From Streptomyces sp. NBC_01244 (GTDB lineage Bacteria; Actinomycetota; Actinomycetes; Streptomycetales; Streptomycetaceae): a stretch of DNA of 64,000 nucleotides. A program made the translations under genes and the position numbers. The DNA lies in assembly GCF_035987325.1 (NCBI RefSeq), contig NZ_CP108488.1:1674001-1738000 (forward strand), read 5' to 3'. Under the pieces are notes generated by a model. It made no database searches. It was not told where the DNA came from and saw only the letters and a list, made by a program, of their open reading frames with translations. Positions 54,187-61,855 of this stretch are shown here, piece after piece (position 1 is the stretch's first letter; each line of letters starts with the position of its first letter).

Positions 54187-57100
54187 ATGCGCGGAGCTTT
54201 CGGTGGAGCTGTCAAAGGGGTGCTGCTGGCCGGCGGTTCGGCCGTGCTGGCCGTTCTGATCTCTCTGGCCGTCAATCAGGCGACCGAGCGGCCTGAATGG
54301 GGGCGGGTGGACTGGCTTCGGCGCTATCCCTGGTGGTGGGTGGGCGGCCTGACGGCCGTGGTCGTACTGCTCGCGGGAGTGGCGGCCTGGCGGCAGGAAC
54401 GCCCCGCCGTGGTCGCCGGGGACCCGCCACCGCCTCCGCGGGTACCGGTCCCGGACTGGGTGGTCGACCGCGGCGAAGCCCGGCAGGCGGTTGCGGCGGT
54501 CCGCGTCCCTCACCAGGGCTCCGGGACAGCGGCCGTGGGCATCACCACCTCGCTCGAAGGGGCCGGCGGCTTCGGCAAGACCACTCTCGCCGGGGTCGTC
54601 GCAGCCGACGGAAAGGTCCGGCGCCACTTCAAGGGCCGGGTGTACACGGTCACCATCGGCCGGGACGTCCGCGGGCGGTCGGCGATCGCCGCCAAGGTGG
54701 CCGAGGTGACCCGGTTCGTCACCGGCGACTCCGAGACCTACGAGGACCCACAGCGGGCCGGCGAGCACCTCGGGCGGCTGCTGGAACTGCGGCCCCGTAC
54801 CCTGCTGGTGCTGGACGACGTGTGGGAGGCCGAGCAGCTCGCCCCGTTCCTGCTCGGCGGCCGGAACTGCGTACGACTGGTGACCACGCGGGTGGCCGGG
54901 CTCCTCCCCGAGGGATCGGTCCGGCTGCGGGTGGACGAGATGTCGCCCGAGCAGGCGCGCACGCTACTGACCCAGGGGTTGCCGGCACTGCCCGCCGAGA
55001 CCTTCGAGGGGCTGCTGCGCGCAACCGGCCGCTGGGCGCTCCTGCTGCGGCTGACCAACCGTCTGATCGCCGGTCAGGTGGCCACCGGCGCGGACCCCGC
55101 CGCCGCTGCCGCCGAGGCCCTGCGCGTCCTGCGCGAGGGCGGACCCGCCGCCGTGGACGCGCTGGCGCCCGGCGCGCCCGTACAGCCGCTGGACCTGAAC
55201 GATCCGGTCCGCCGGGCGCAGGCCGTGCGTGCCACGGTGGAGGCGGCCACCGGGCTGTTGCCGCCGGACGGGGCGCGGCGCCTGGCAGAGCTGGGCGTAT
55301 TCGTGGAGGACGAGGCCATTCCGGTGCCGCTGGTGGTCCGGCTGTGGGCAGCCACCGGGGGGCTCACGGAGGCGCAGTCACGGAACCTGTGCGGACAGTT
55401 GCACCAGCTGTCGCTGGTCTCCCTCGAACCGGCGGACGGGGGCCGGCTCGGTCTCCACGACGTGTTCCGCGACTACCTCCGCGATGAGTTGGGCGTCGAT
55501 GAGGTGGGCCGACTGCACCAAGTGCTGGTGGACGCGGCGCTGCCGCCCGGCGCGCATGCGTGGGAACTGACCGACGGCTACCTGCTGGACCACCTGGTCC
55601 GGCACCTGCTGTCCTGCGGACCGGCCGAGCGCGCGCTGGAGATCGCCGGCGATCTGCGCTGGGTGGAGCGCCGCCTGCGTCAGCGCGGGCCCGCCGGCCC
55701 CTGGAGCGACCTGGCCCGGATCCCCGGCCCCGAAGCGGCGCCACTGGCCCGCGATCTCAACCGGCTCGCGCATCTCGTAGGACCCGTGGAGCCCGCCGGG
55801 GCCCTGCGCAACATCCTGTACGACCGGCTGGGCCATCTCCCGCACTGGGGAGCGCAGGTGCAGCGCCTCCAGTCCGGCGCCGAGCCCGCGGTGCGGCCCG
55901 CGCTGCTGGCCCGGCTGCCGCAGCCCGACCTGCCGGACCCGGCGCTGCTGCGGACGCTGACGGGGCACGGTGCTCACGTCGCCTCATTGGAGATCTCCGC
56001 CGACGGCGCCACGCTCACGAGCACGGATGCGACGGGCGAGCGACGAGCGTGGGACCGGGACAGCGGAACTCGGCTCCCCGACACCGGTTCAGCCCGTGGC
56101 ACCGGCCCCTTCGCCACCCACGCCACGGACACGTGGTCCGCATCCACGTACGGTGGGAGCCCCGGATCGGTATACATCCACGACGTACCCGGAGGAGCGA
56201 CCCGCACCGCACTTCCGGGACACGTAGGGAACATCGGGGCGCTGGCCGTCGCTCCTGACGGCTCCTGGCTGGCCGCGGCGGGTGAGGATCACCTGATCCG
56301 CCTGTGGGACGCCGCCACTTGGACCTGCCGTGCGGTCCTGCAGGGCCACACCAGCCCGGTGGAGGCCATAGGCGCAGCTCCGGACAGCAGCTTTCTCGTC
56401 AGCAGCTGTCAGAACGGGGACCTCTGGTGGTGGCAGGCGACCACCCCGTTCACCCCCCGGGTGATCACCACCGCGGCCGGCCGCGTGCATGTGATCGCCG
56501 TCGCGCCCGACGGCAGCTGGTTCGCCGACGGCGGGGAACAGGGCGTGGTCCGCTTCTTCGACCTGGCCTCGACCCGTTGTACGGCCGTCCTTTGGGCACA
56601 TGTCGGCGAGATCCGGGCGCTGGCGATCGCGCCCGACGGGAGCTGGGTGGCCAGCGGCGGGGCGGACGGCGCGATCCGCCTGTGGGAGACCGCGGCCGCC
56701 CGCAACGAACCTCCGAACGACCGCTGGACGTACCCGGTGGCGGGAGTGGCCACCTCCCCGGACGGCACCCTCCTGGCCTCGGTCGGTCATGACGCCACCG
56801 TACGCATCTGGGCGACGGAATCAGGGGCTCCCGTACACACCCACGGCGGGGAACACGGCATGGCCACCTGCGCGGTGGTCTGGGACCCCGCCGGCTCATG
56901 GGTGGCCACCGCCAGCGCGAACGGGATCGTGGTGGTCCGGGAGGTGGCCACAGGACGGGTCCTGGACCGCGGCGAGTTCCCTTCGGCGACCGCGTTGGCG
57001 GTCTCCCCGGATGGTGTCTGGCTGGCAGTGGCAGGTGAAGACAACGCGGTCCGGCTGTGGAACCGCGCAACCGGCAGCACTTCGACACAATCCTTCATCC

Positions 57101-57435
57101 GTCCCGTGCGCAGACCGGTCTTCGTCCCGGACGCCGCGCCGCTCCTGGCCGACCACGGCCAGGACTTGGCGGATTGGGTCGGGAACAACCCCGGGACCTC
57201 GTTGCAGGCCGCGCTCGCCGGGCCGGTGGACACGCTCGCGTTCTCTCCGGACGGCCAGTGGCTGGCCACGGCCGGCGCGGACGCCGTCCTACGGATCTGG
57301 GCCCGCGGTGCGCAGGAGGCGGCCACCGCCGTGCGCACGGAGGCCCCGGTGCGCTCGCTCGCCTGGACCCCCGATGGCCGGACCCTGGCCGTCGGGGGCG
57401 AACGCGGTCTGTACGTTTACGACTTCAGGCCATGA
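54187..57435 (+). CDS. Membrane-anchored NB-ARC/WD40 STAND ATPase
   Basis: The 1082-residue protein starts with two hydrophobic segments (12-30 and 50-67). An NB-ARC domain follows: P-loop GAGGFGKTT with Lys131, Walker B LLVLDDVW at 206-212, and LVTTR. A winged-helix/helical region leads to a C-terminal WD40 propeller from about 590, with repeats of the form VAPDGSWLAAAGEDHLIRLWD. No effector domain (TIR, nuclease, protease) is recognised; the N-terminus is membrane helices instead. STAND proteins switch on by ligand-driven oligomerisation and include defence and signalling proteins; a membrane-acting effector is a possible reading. It appears monocistronic. Confidence 0.88.
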   Translation: MRGAFGGAVKGVLLAGGSAVLAVLISLAVNQATERPEWGRVDWLRRYPWWWVGGLTAVVVLLAGVAAWRQERPAVVAGDPPPPPRVPVPDWVVDRGEARQAVAAVRVPHQGSGTAAVGITTSLEGAGGFGKTTLAGVVAADGKVRRHFKGRVYTVTIGRDVRGRSAIAAKVAEVTRFVTGDSETYEDPQRAGEHLGRLLELRPRTLLVLDDVWEAEQLAPFLLGGRNCVRLVTTRVAGLLPEGSVRLRVDEMSPEQARTLLTQGLPALPAETFEGLLRATGRWALLLRLTNRLIAGQVATGADPAAAAAEALRVLREGGPAAVDALAPGAPVQPLDLNDPVRRAQAVRATVEAATGLLPPDGARRLAELGVFVEDEAIPVPLVVRLWAATGGLTEAQSRNLCGQLHQLSLVSLEPADGGRLGLHDVFRDYLRDELGVDEVGRLHQVLVDAALPPGAHAWELTDGYLLDHLVRHLLSCGPAERALEIAGDLRWVERRLRQRGPAGPWSDLARIPGPEAAPLARDLNRLAHLVGPVEPAGALRNILYDRLGHLPHWGAQVQRLQSGAEPAVRPALLARLPQPDLPDPALLRTLTGHGAHVASLEISADGATLTSTDATGERRAWDRDSGTRLPDTGSARGTGPFATHATDTWSASTYGGSPGSVYIHDVPGGATRTALPGHVGNIGALAVAPDGSWLAAAGEDHLIRLWDAATWTCRAVLQGHTSPVEAIGAAPDSSFLVSSCQNGDLWWWQATTPFTPRVITTAAGRVHVIAVAPDGSWFADGGEQGVVRFFDLASTRCTAVLWAHVGEIRALAIAPDGSWVASGGADGAIRLWETAAARNEPPNDRWTYPVAGVATSPDGTLLASVGHDATVRIWATESGAPVHTHGGEHGMATCAVVWDPAGSWVATASANGIVVVREVATGRVLDRGEFPSATALAVSPDGVWLAVAGEDNAVRLWNRATGSTSTQSFIRPVRRPVFVPDAAPLLADHGQDLADWVGNNPGTSLQAALAGPVDTLAFSPDGQWLATAGADAVLRIWARGAQEAATAVRTEAPVRSLAWTPDGRTLAVGGERGLYVYDFRP

Positions 57436-57637
57436 ATCAGCCGACGTGCCGTACTGGAGGGGCAGAGTCGGCGTGCTCCCCGTAGACCGCGGGTATCTGG
57501 ACGCCGGCGCTCCCCCAACTCCCACAACTCCCCCAGTTCCCCCGGCTCGGCCCAGTCGCTCCCCGGGCGCCTCCTGGTCACGGGCCCCGGACGGCGCCAC
57601 ACTGAAGGATCCGCGACCCCGCACCGGTAGGAGCGAC

Positions 57638-58594
57638 GTGCCCGTCCCGATCATCATCGACTGCGATCCCGGACACGACGACGCCCTCGCGATCATGCTG
57701 GCGGCCGGGGACCCCACGGTCGATCTGCTGGCCATCACCACGGTCGCGGGCAATCAGACGCTCGACAAGACCACCCTGAACGCGCGGCGCGTGTGCACCG
57801 TGGCCGGGATCACCGATGTGCCCATCGCGGCGGGCTGCGGCAGACCGCTCGTCCAGGCGCTCAGCGTCGCGGAGGACGTGCACGGCGCCTCCGGCCTCGA
57901 CGGGCCGATGTTCCCGGAGCCCACCGTGGACGTCGTCCCGGAGCACGCGGTGGACCTCATCCACCGGATACTGACCGGGCATCCGGAGCCGGTCACCCTC
58001 GTGCCGACGGCGCCGTTGACCAATATCGCCCTCCTGTTGACCCGCTTTCCGCAGGACGCTTCCCGTATCCGCGAGATCGTCCTGATGGGCGGATCGACGG
58101 AGCGGGGCAACCGGACCCCTGCGGCCGAGTTCAACATCCTCACGGATCCGGAGGCCGCGGACATCGTCTTCCGCAGCGGCGTTCCCGTCACCATGTGCGG
58201 TCTCAACGTCACTCACCAGGCGCTGGCCACGCCCGAGGTGGTGGCCCGCTTCGAGGGGATCGGTACGCCCCTCGGACACATGTGCACCGAGTTGTTGACC
58301 TTCTTCGCGTCCACGTACCGCACGCTGTGGGGGTTCCCGCACCCGCCGTTGCACGACCCCGTCGCGGTGGCCCGTGTCATCGATCCCGGGCTCGTGCACT
58401 GCGTGGACGCGAACGTCGTCGTGGAGTTGCACGGCCGGTACACACGCGGCGCCACCGTGGTGGACCTGCACCGTGACGTCGACCGCCCGGTCAACGCCCG
58501 AGTCGCGGTGGGTCTGGAGACCGACCGGTTCTGGGACCGGATGATCGCCGCCGTCACGGCCCTCGGAGCCCGTACGCCGCGCGAGCGAGGATAG
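57638..58594 (+). CDS. Inosine-uridine-preferring nucleoside hydrolase
   Basis: The 318-residue protein has the Ca2+-binding DxDxxxDD signature in IIIDCDPGHDDALAIMLA, then ITTVAGNQTLDKTTLNA, VLMGGSTERGN and EFNILTDPEAA, with the His-bearing FPHPPLHDPVAVA near the end. These enzymes split ribonucleosides into base and ribose for salvage. It is closest to the RihA/RihB pyrimidine-type group by pattern. GTG 57638 has AGGAG 5 bases upstream. A VOC gene follows 8 bases after the stop, probably in the same transcript. Confidence 0.93.
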   Translation: MPVPIIIDCDPGHDDALAIMLAAGDPTVDLLAITTVAGNQTLDKTTLNARRVCTVAGITDVPIAAGCGRPLVQALSVAEDVHGASGLDGPMFPEPTVDVVPEHAVDLIHRILTGHPEPVTLVPTAPLTNIALLLTRFPQDASRIREIVLMGGSTERGNRTPAAEFNILTDPEAADIVFRSGVPVTMCGLNVTHQALATPEVVARFEGIGTPLGHMCTELLTFFASTYRTLWGFPHPPLHDPVAVARVIDPGLVHCVDANVVVELHGRYTRGATVVDLHRDVDRPVNARVAVGLETDRFWDRMIAAVTALGARTPRERG

Positions 58595-58602
58595 GGGCCA
58601 CG

Positions 58603-58986
58603 GTGCACGTACTGGGCAGCAGGATTCTGCTGCGTCCCACGGACCCCGAGCGCTCACGCGCCTTCTACGGCGACACCCTGGGGCTCGCCGTCCACCGCGA
58701 GTTCGGCACCGGTCCTGAGCGGGGGACGGTCTACTTCCTCGGCGGCGGGTTCCTCGAGGTATCGGGGCGCGCCCAGGATCCGCCCGCGCCCGGCATTCGA
58801 CTGTGGCTCCAAGTCGCGGACGTGCAGGCCGCGTACGAGGAACTGAGCGGCCGGGGCGTCGAAGTGCTGCGGCCGCCACGGCGCGAGGCCTGGGGCCTGA
58901 TCGAGATGTGGATCGCCGACCCCGACGGCGTGCGCATCGCCGTGGTGGAGGTGCCGGCGGACCACCCGCTGCGCTTTCGCCCCTGA
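58603..58986 (+). CDS. VOC-family protein
   Basis: The 127-residue glyoxalase-fold protein shows SRILLRPTDPERSRAFYGDTLGL, VADVQAAYEELSGRGVEVL and MWIADPDGVRIAVVEVP. It starts at GTG 58603, 8 bases after the nucleoside hydrolase stop, without a strong ribosome binding site, so coupling is likely. Substrate unknown. Confidence 0.85.
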   Translation: MHVLGSRILLRPTDPERSRAFYGDTLGLAVHREFGTGPERGTVYFLGGGFLEVSGRAQDPPAPGIRLWLQVADVQAAYEELSGRGVEVLRPPRREAWGLIEMWIADPDGVRIAVVEVPADHPLRFRP

Positions 58987-59028
58987 CCGGGTACGGACTC
59001 GCCGCCTGCGCCTCGCGTGCCATGTGCC

Positions 59029-60249
59029 CTAGCCGCCCGGGACGAACGTCACCGGCAGTGTCAGGGGGCCGCGGAGGCCTCCGGGGCGCCAGGGGATCTC
59101 CGCCGGGGAGACGGCGAGGGTGAGGCCGGGCAGGCGCCGCAGGGCGGTGCCGATGGCGATCCGGCCCTCCAGGCGGGCCAGCGGAGCGCCCAGGCAGTAG
59201 TGGATGCCGTGCCCGAACGCCAGGTGGGCGTTGTCCGGCCGGGCGATGTCCAGGCGGTCGGGATCCGGGAACCGCTCCGGGTCCCGGTCGGCGAGGGCCG
59301 AGCCGATCAGCACGGTCGCGCCGCGCGGGATGTGCACGCCCGCGATCTGCACGTCCTCGCGCGCGAAGCGGGCGATGCCGGGGCTGACCGGGCCGTCGTA
59401 GCGGAGGAACTCCTCGATCGCGCCCGGCAGCAGGCCGGGATCGGAGCGCAGCAGGTCGAGCTGGTCGGGGTGGGCGAGCAGCATGGCGATGCCGCCGCCG
59501 ATCAGGTTGACCGTGGTGAGGTAGCCGGCGGCCAGCAGCAGGAACACCATCGCGACCAGCTCGTCCTCGGTCAGCCGCTGTTCCTCGTCCCGGGCGGTGA
59601 TGAGGGCGCTGAGCAGGTCGTCGCCCGGGTCCGCCCGCTTGGCGCGGATGAGTCCGGTGACGTACGCGCGCATGTGCTGCCACGCCTCGTTCACCACGGC
59701 GGGGTCCGGCGGCTCCGTGCCCCGCATGATCATGCGGTCGGTCCAGTGCTGGAACTCGTGTCGCTCGTCCACCGGGACCCCGAGCAGTTCGCTGATCACC
59801 GTGACCGGGAGCGGCAGCGCGAAGTCCGCGACGAGATCGGCGCGGCCGGCCGTCACGACCGCGTCCAGCAGCCGGTCGGTGACGGCCTGGATCCGCGGCC
59901 CCAGCTCGGCCACACGGTGGGCGGTGAACGCTGTGGAGACCAGGCGGCGCAGGCGGGTGTGGTCGGGCGGATCACTGCGCAGCATGTTCCCCAGCATCGC
60001 CTCGCGCTCCGTGTCGGGCAGCTGCTTCAGGAGCCGGGTGTCCGAGGCATCGCGCACGTCGCTGCTGAGGCGGGAGTCCGACAGGGCCGCGAGCCCGTCC
60101 TCGTGGCGGGTGACGAGCCAGGCTTCCAGACCGCCCGCGATGACGACCCTGCGGACCGGGCCGTCCTCGCGGAGCTGCCGGTACAGCGGGAACGGGTCCG
60201 CGACGAAGGCCGGGTCGGCGTAGGGGAGAAGGACGGGGCGCTCGCTCAC
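59029..60249 (-). CDS. Cytochrome P450
   Basis: The 406-residue bacterial class I P450 has the I-helix LLLAAGYLTTVNLIGGG (AGxxT region), ExxR in IEEFLRYDGP, and the haem loop FGHGIHYCLGAPLARLEG with Cys ligand. Other family blocks are SDPPDHTRLRRLVSTAFT and PEIPWR-like AEIPWRPGGLRGP. It resembles CYP105/107-type biosynthetic enzymes. GTG 60249 overlaps the stop of the FAD monooxygenase (GTGA), so both are co-translated. The neighbouring LanKC gene suggests a tailoring role in a RiPP or other natural product. Confidence 0.93.
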   Translation of the reverse strand: MSERPVLLPYADPAFVADPFPLYRQLREDGPVRRVVIAGGLEAWLVTRHEDGLAALSDSRLSSDVRDASDTRLLKQLPDTEREAMLGNMLRSDPPDHTRLRRLVSTAFTAHRVAELGPRIQAVTDRLLDAVVTAGRADLVADFALPLPVTVISELLGVPVDERHEFQHWTDRMIMRGTEPPDPAVVNEAWQHMRAYVTGLIRAKRADPGDDLLSALITARDEEQRLTEDELVAMVFLLLAAGYLTTVNLIGGGIAMLLAHPDQLDLLRSDPGLLPGAIEEFLRYDGPVSPGIARFAREDVQIAGVHIPRGATVLIGSALADRDPERFPDPDRLDIARPDNAHLAFGHGIHYCLGAPLARLEGRIAIGTALRRLPGLTLAVSPAEIPWRPGGLRGPLTLPVTFVPGG

Positions 60250-61505
60250 GGCGCCTCCCGCACGCCGGAGCCGCCGCGGATGGATTCCGACGGCGGCCGC
60301 TCGCGCAGGGCCCCGTAGGCGATGAAGTAGGCCGGCACCCGGTTCAGCCACCGCGAGTCGGTGACGAGCTCGGTCAGTCGTTTCGCCGCCTGCGGGTGGC
60401 CGAACGCGGTGCGCCCGGCCAGCATGGGTTCGATGACCCGGGCGTGGGCCAGGCGTTGCAGGCCCTGGGTCGCCACCGTCGTGGGCATGCGGCGGCGCTG
60501 TACGCGGCGCACGTCGTGCAGTCCCACGTTCCCCGCGCGCAGCGGTCCCACGAGGTGGCGGGCCGCGGCCACCGCGTCCTGCACGGCGAGGTTGATGCCG
60601 ATGCCGAAGACGGGCGACATGGCATGGGCGGCGTCGCCGATGCACAGCAGCCCCGGCCGGTGCCAGCGGCGCAGCCGGTCCAGGCGTACGTCGAGCAGCT
60701 TGACCTCGTCCCAGGAGGTGACCGAGTGCGCCCGGTCGGCCAGCCAGGGGACGGCCCGCGTGAACCGGGCCATGAACCGGTCCAGGCCTTCCGCGCGGAG
60801 CTCGGCATCGGTTCCCTTGGGGATGAGCCCGGCGATCTGCCAGTAGTCGCCGCGGTCGATGAGCGCGCTGAAGAACCGCTCGCCCAGGCCTCCCACGAGC
60901 CCGCTGGGATCGCTTTCGTGGCGCGGCATCCGGAACCACCAGGCGTCCATCGGGCACGGGAAGTTCTCCAGGCCGAGCTCGGGCAGCACCCTGGCGAAGG
61001 ACCCGCGGCCGTCGCAGGCGACGGTCAGCGTGGCCCGGAGTTCGCCGGCGGCGCCGTCCGCGGTGCGGTACCGCACGCCCGCCACCCGGCCGTGTTCCAT
61101 CAGGAAGGACGTCGCCTCGGTGTCCATGCGCAGCCGGAAGGAGGGTTCCCTGCTCGCCTCGTCGGCGAGCAGGTCGAGCAGGTCCCACTGGGGCACCATC
61201 GCGATGTAGTTGTACTTCCCGGGCAGCGCCCCGATGTTCCCGACCGTGACGAGGGAGCGGTCCGGCCCGATGGGCAGCTGGACGGAGGTCACCCGCCGCT
61301 GGGGCAGCCGGGCGAACCGCTCGGCGAGGCCGATGTCGTCCAGCAGCGACAGGGTGGACGGATGCACGGTGTCGCCGCGGAAATCACGGAGGAAGTCGCC
61401 GTGTTTCTCCAGCACGGTGACCTCCACCCCGGCCCGGGCCAGCAGCAGGGACAGCACCATCCCGGCGGGCCCGCCTCCCACCACACAGCAGGTCGTACGC
61501 TCCAC
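60246..61505 (-). CDS. FAD-dependent monooxygenase (PHBH-type)
   Basis: The 419-residue protein has the N-terminal dinucleotide fold CVVGGGPAGMVLSLLLARAG, FRGDTVHPSTLSLLDDIGL with the second FAD contact, and GDAAHAMSPVFGIGINLAVQDA at the C-terminal FAD motif. This is the aromatic hydroxylase/halogenase-like group A flavoprotein family. The GTG at 61505 (VERTTCC) matches the usual start; ATG 61529 is possible. It is coupled to the P450 gene and divergent from the LanKC gene across a 350-base gap that must hold both promoters. Confidence 0.9.
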   Translation of the reverse strand: MERTTCCVVGGGPAGMVLSLLLARAGVEVTVLEKHGDFLRDFRGDTVHPSTLSLLDDIGLAERFARLPQRRVTSVQLPIGPDRSLVTVGNIGALPGKYNYIAMVPQWDLLDLLADEASREPSFRLRMDTEATSFLMEHGRVAGVRYRTADGAAGELRATLTVACDGRGSFARVLPELGLENFPCPMDAWWFRMPRHESDPSGLVGGLGERFFSALIDRGDYWQIAGLIPKGTDAELRAEGLDRFMARFTRAVPWLADRAHSVTSWDEVKLLDVRLDRLRRWHRPGLLCIGDAAHAMSPVFGIGINLAVQDAVAAARHLVGPLRAGNVGLHDVRRVQRRRMPTTVATQGLQRLAHARVIEPMLAGRTAFGHPQAAKRLTELVTDSRWLNRVPAYFIAYGALRERPPSESIRGGSGVREAP

Positions 61506-61855
61506 GGCAACCCATCCCTTCGCAGACATCTGCCAGGCCCAACGACGTATACCCCACGAGGGGCTCGGTCGCTGTGGCGCCTTGCGAGTCGGCCGGCCAT
61601 TGGCTCGAACGCGGCCCGGTTCGGCCGCCCTTCGCCCCTCCACCACCGACGAGCCCGGCACACCACCACCGCTCGACCGCCGACGGCGAAAGTTCGACGT
61701 GCCCCTGCCCGGCCGCCATCCCCCCTCCTCGACCCCGACCCCACCTGGCGACACCGGACCCATGCCGCCGCTGAACCGCCTCCACAACTGCCGGTCCCGG
61801 CGTCCGGCGCGCGAGACCGTTGTGGCGGCCCGCTACCACCCCGCGAGGAGATTCC
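61506..61855. other. Divergent intergenic region before LanKC
   Basis: These 350 bases separate the FAD monooxygenase and LanKC genes. They contain short frames but no credible lanthipeptide precursor: no leader-like acidic/Leu-rich peptide with Ser/Cys-rich core and ribosome binding site is seen. GAGGAG at 61845-61850 serves LanKC. Confidence 0.45.
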
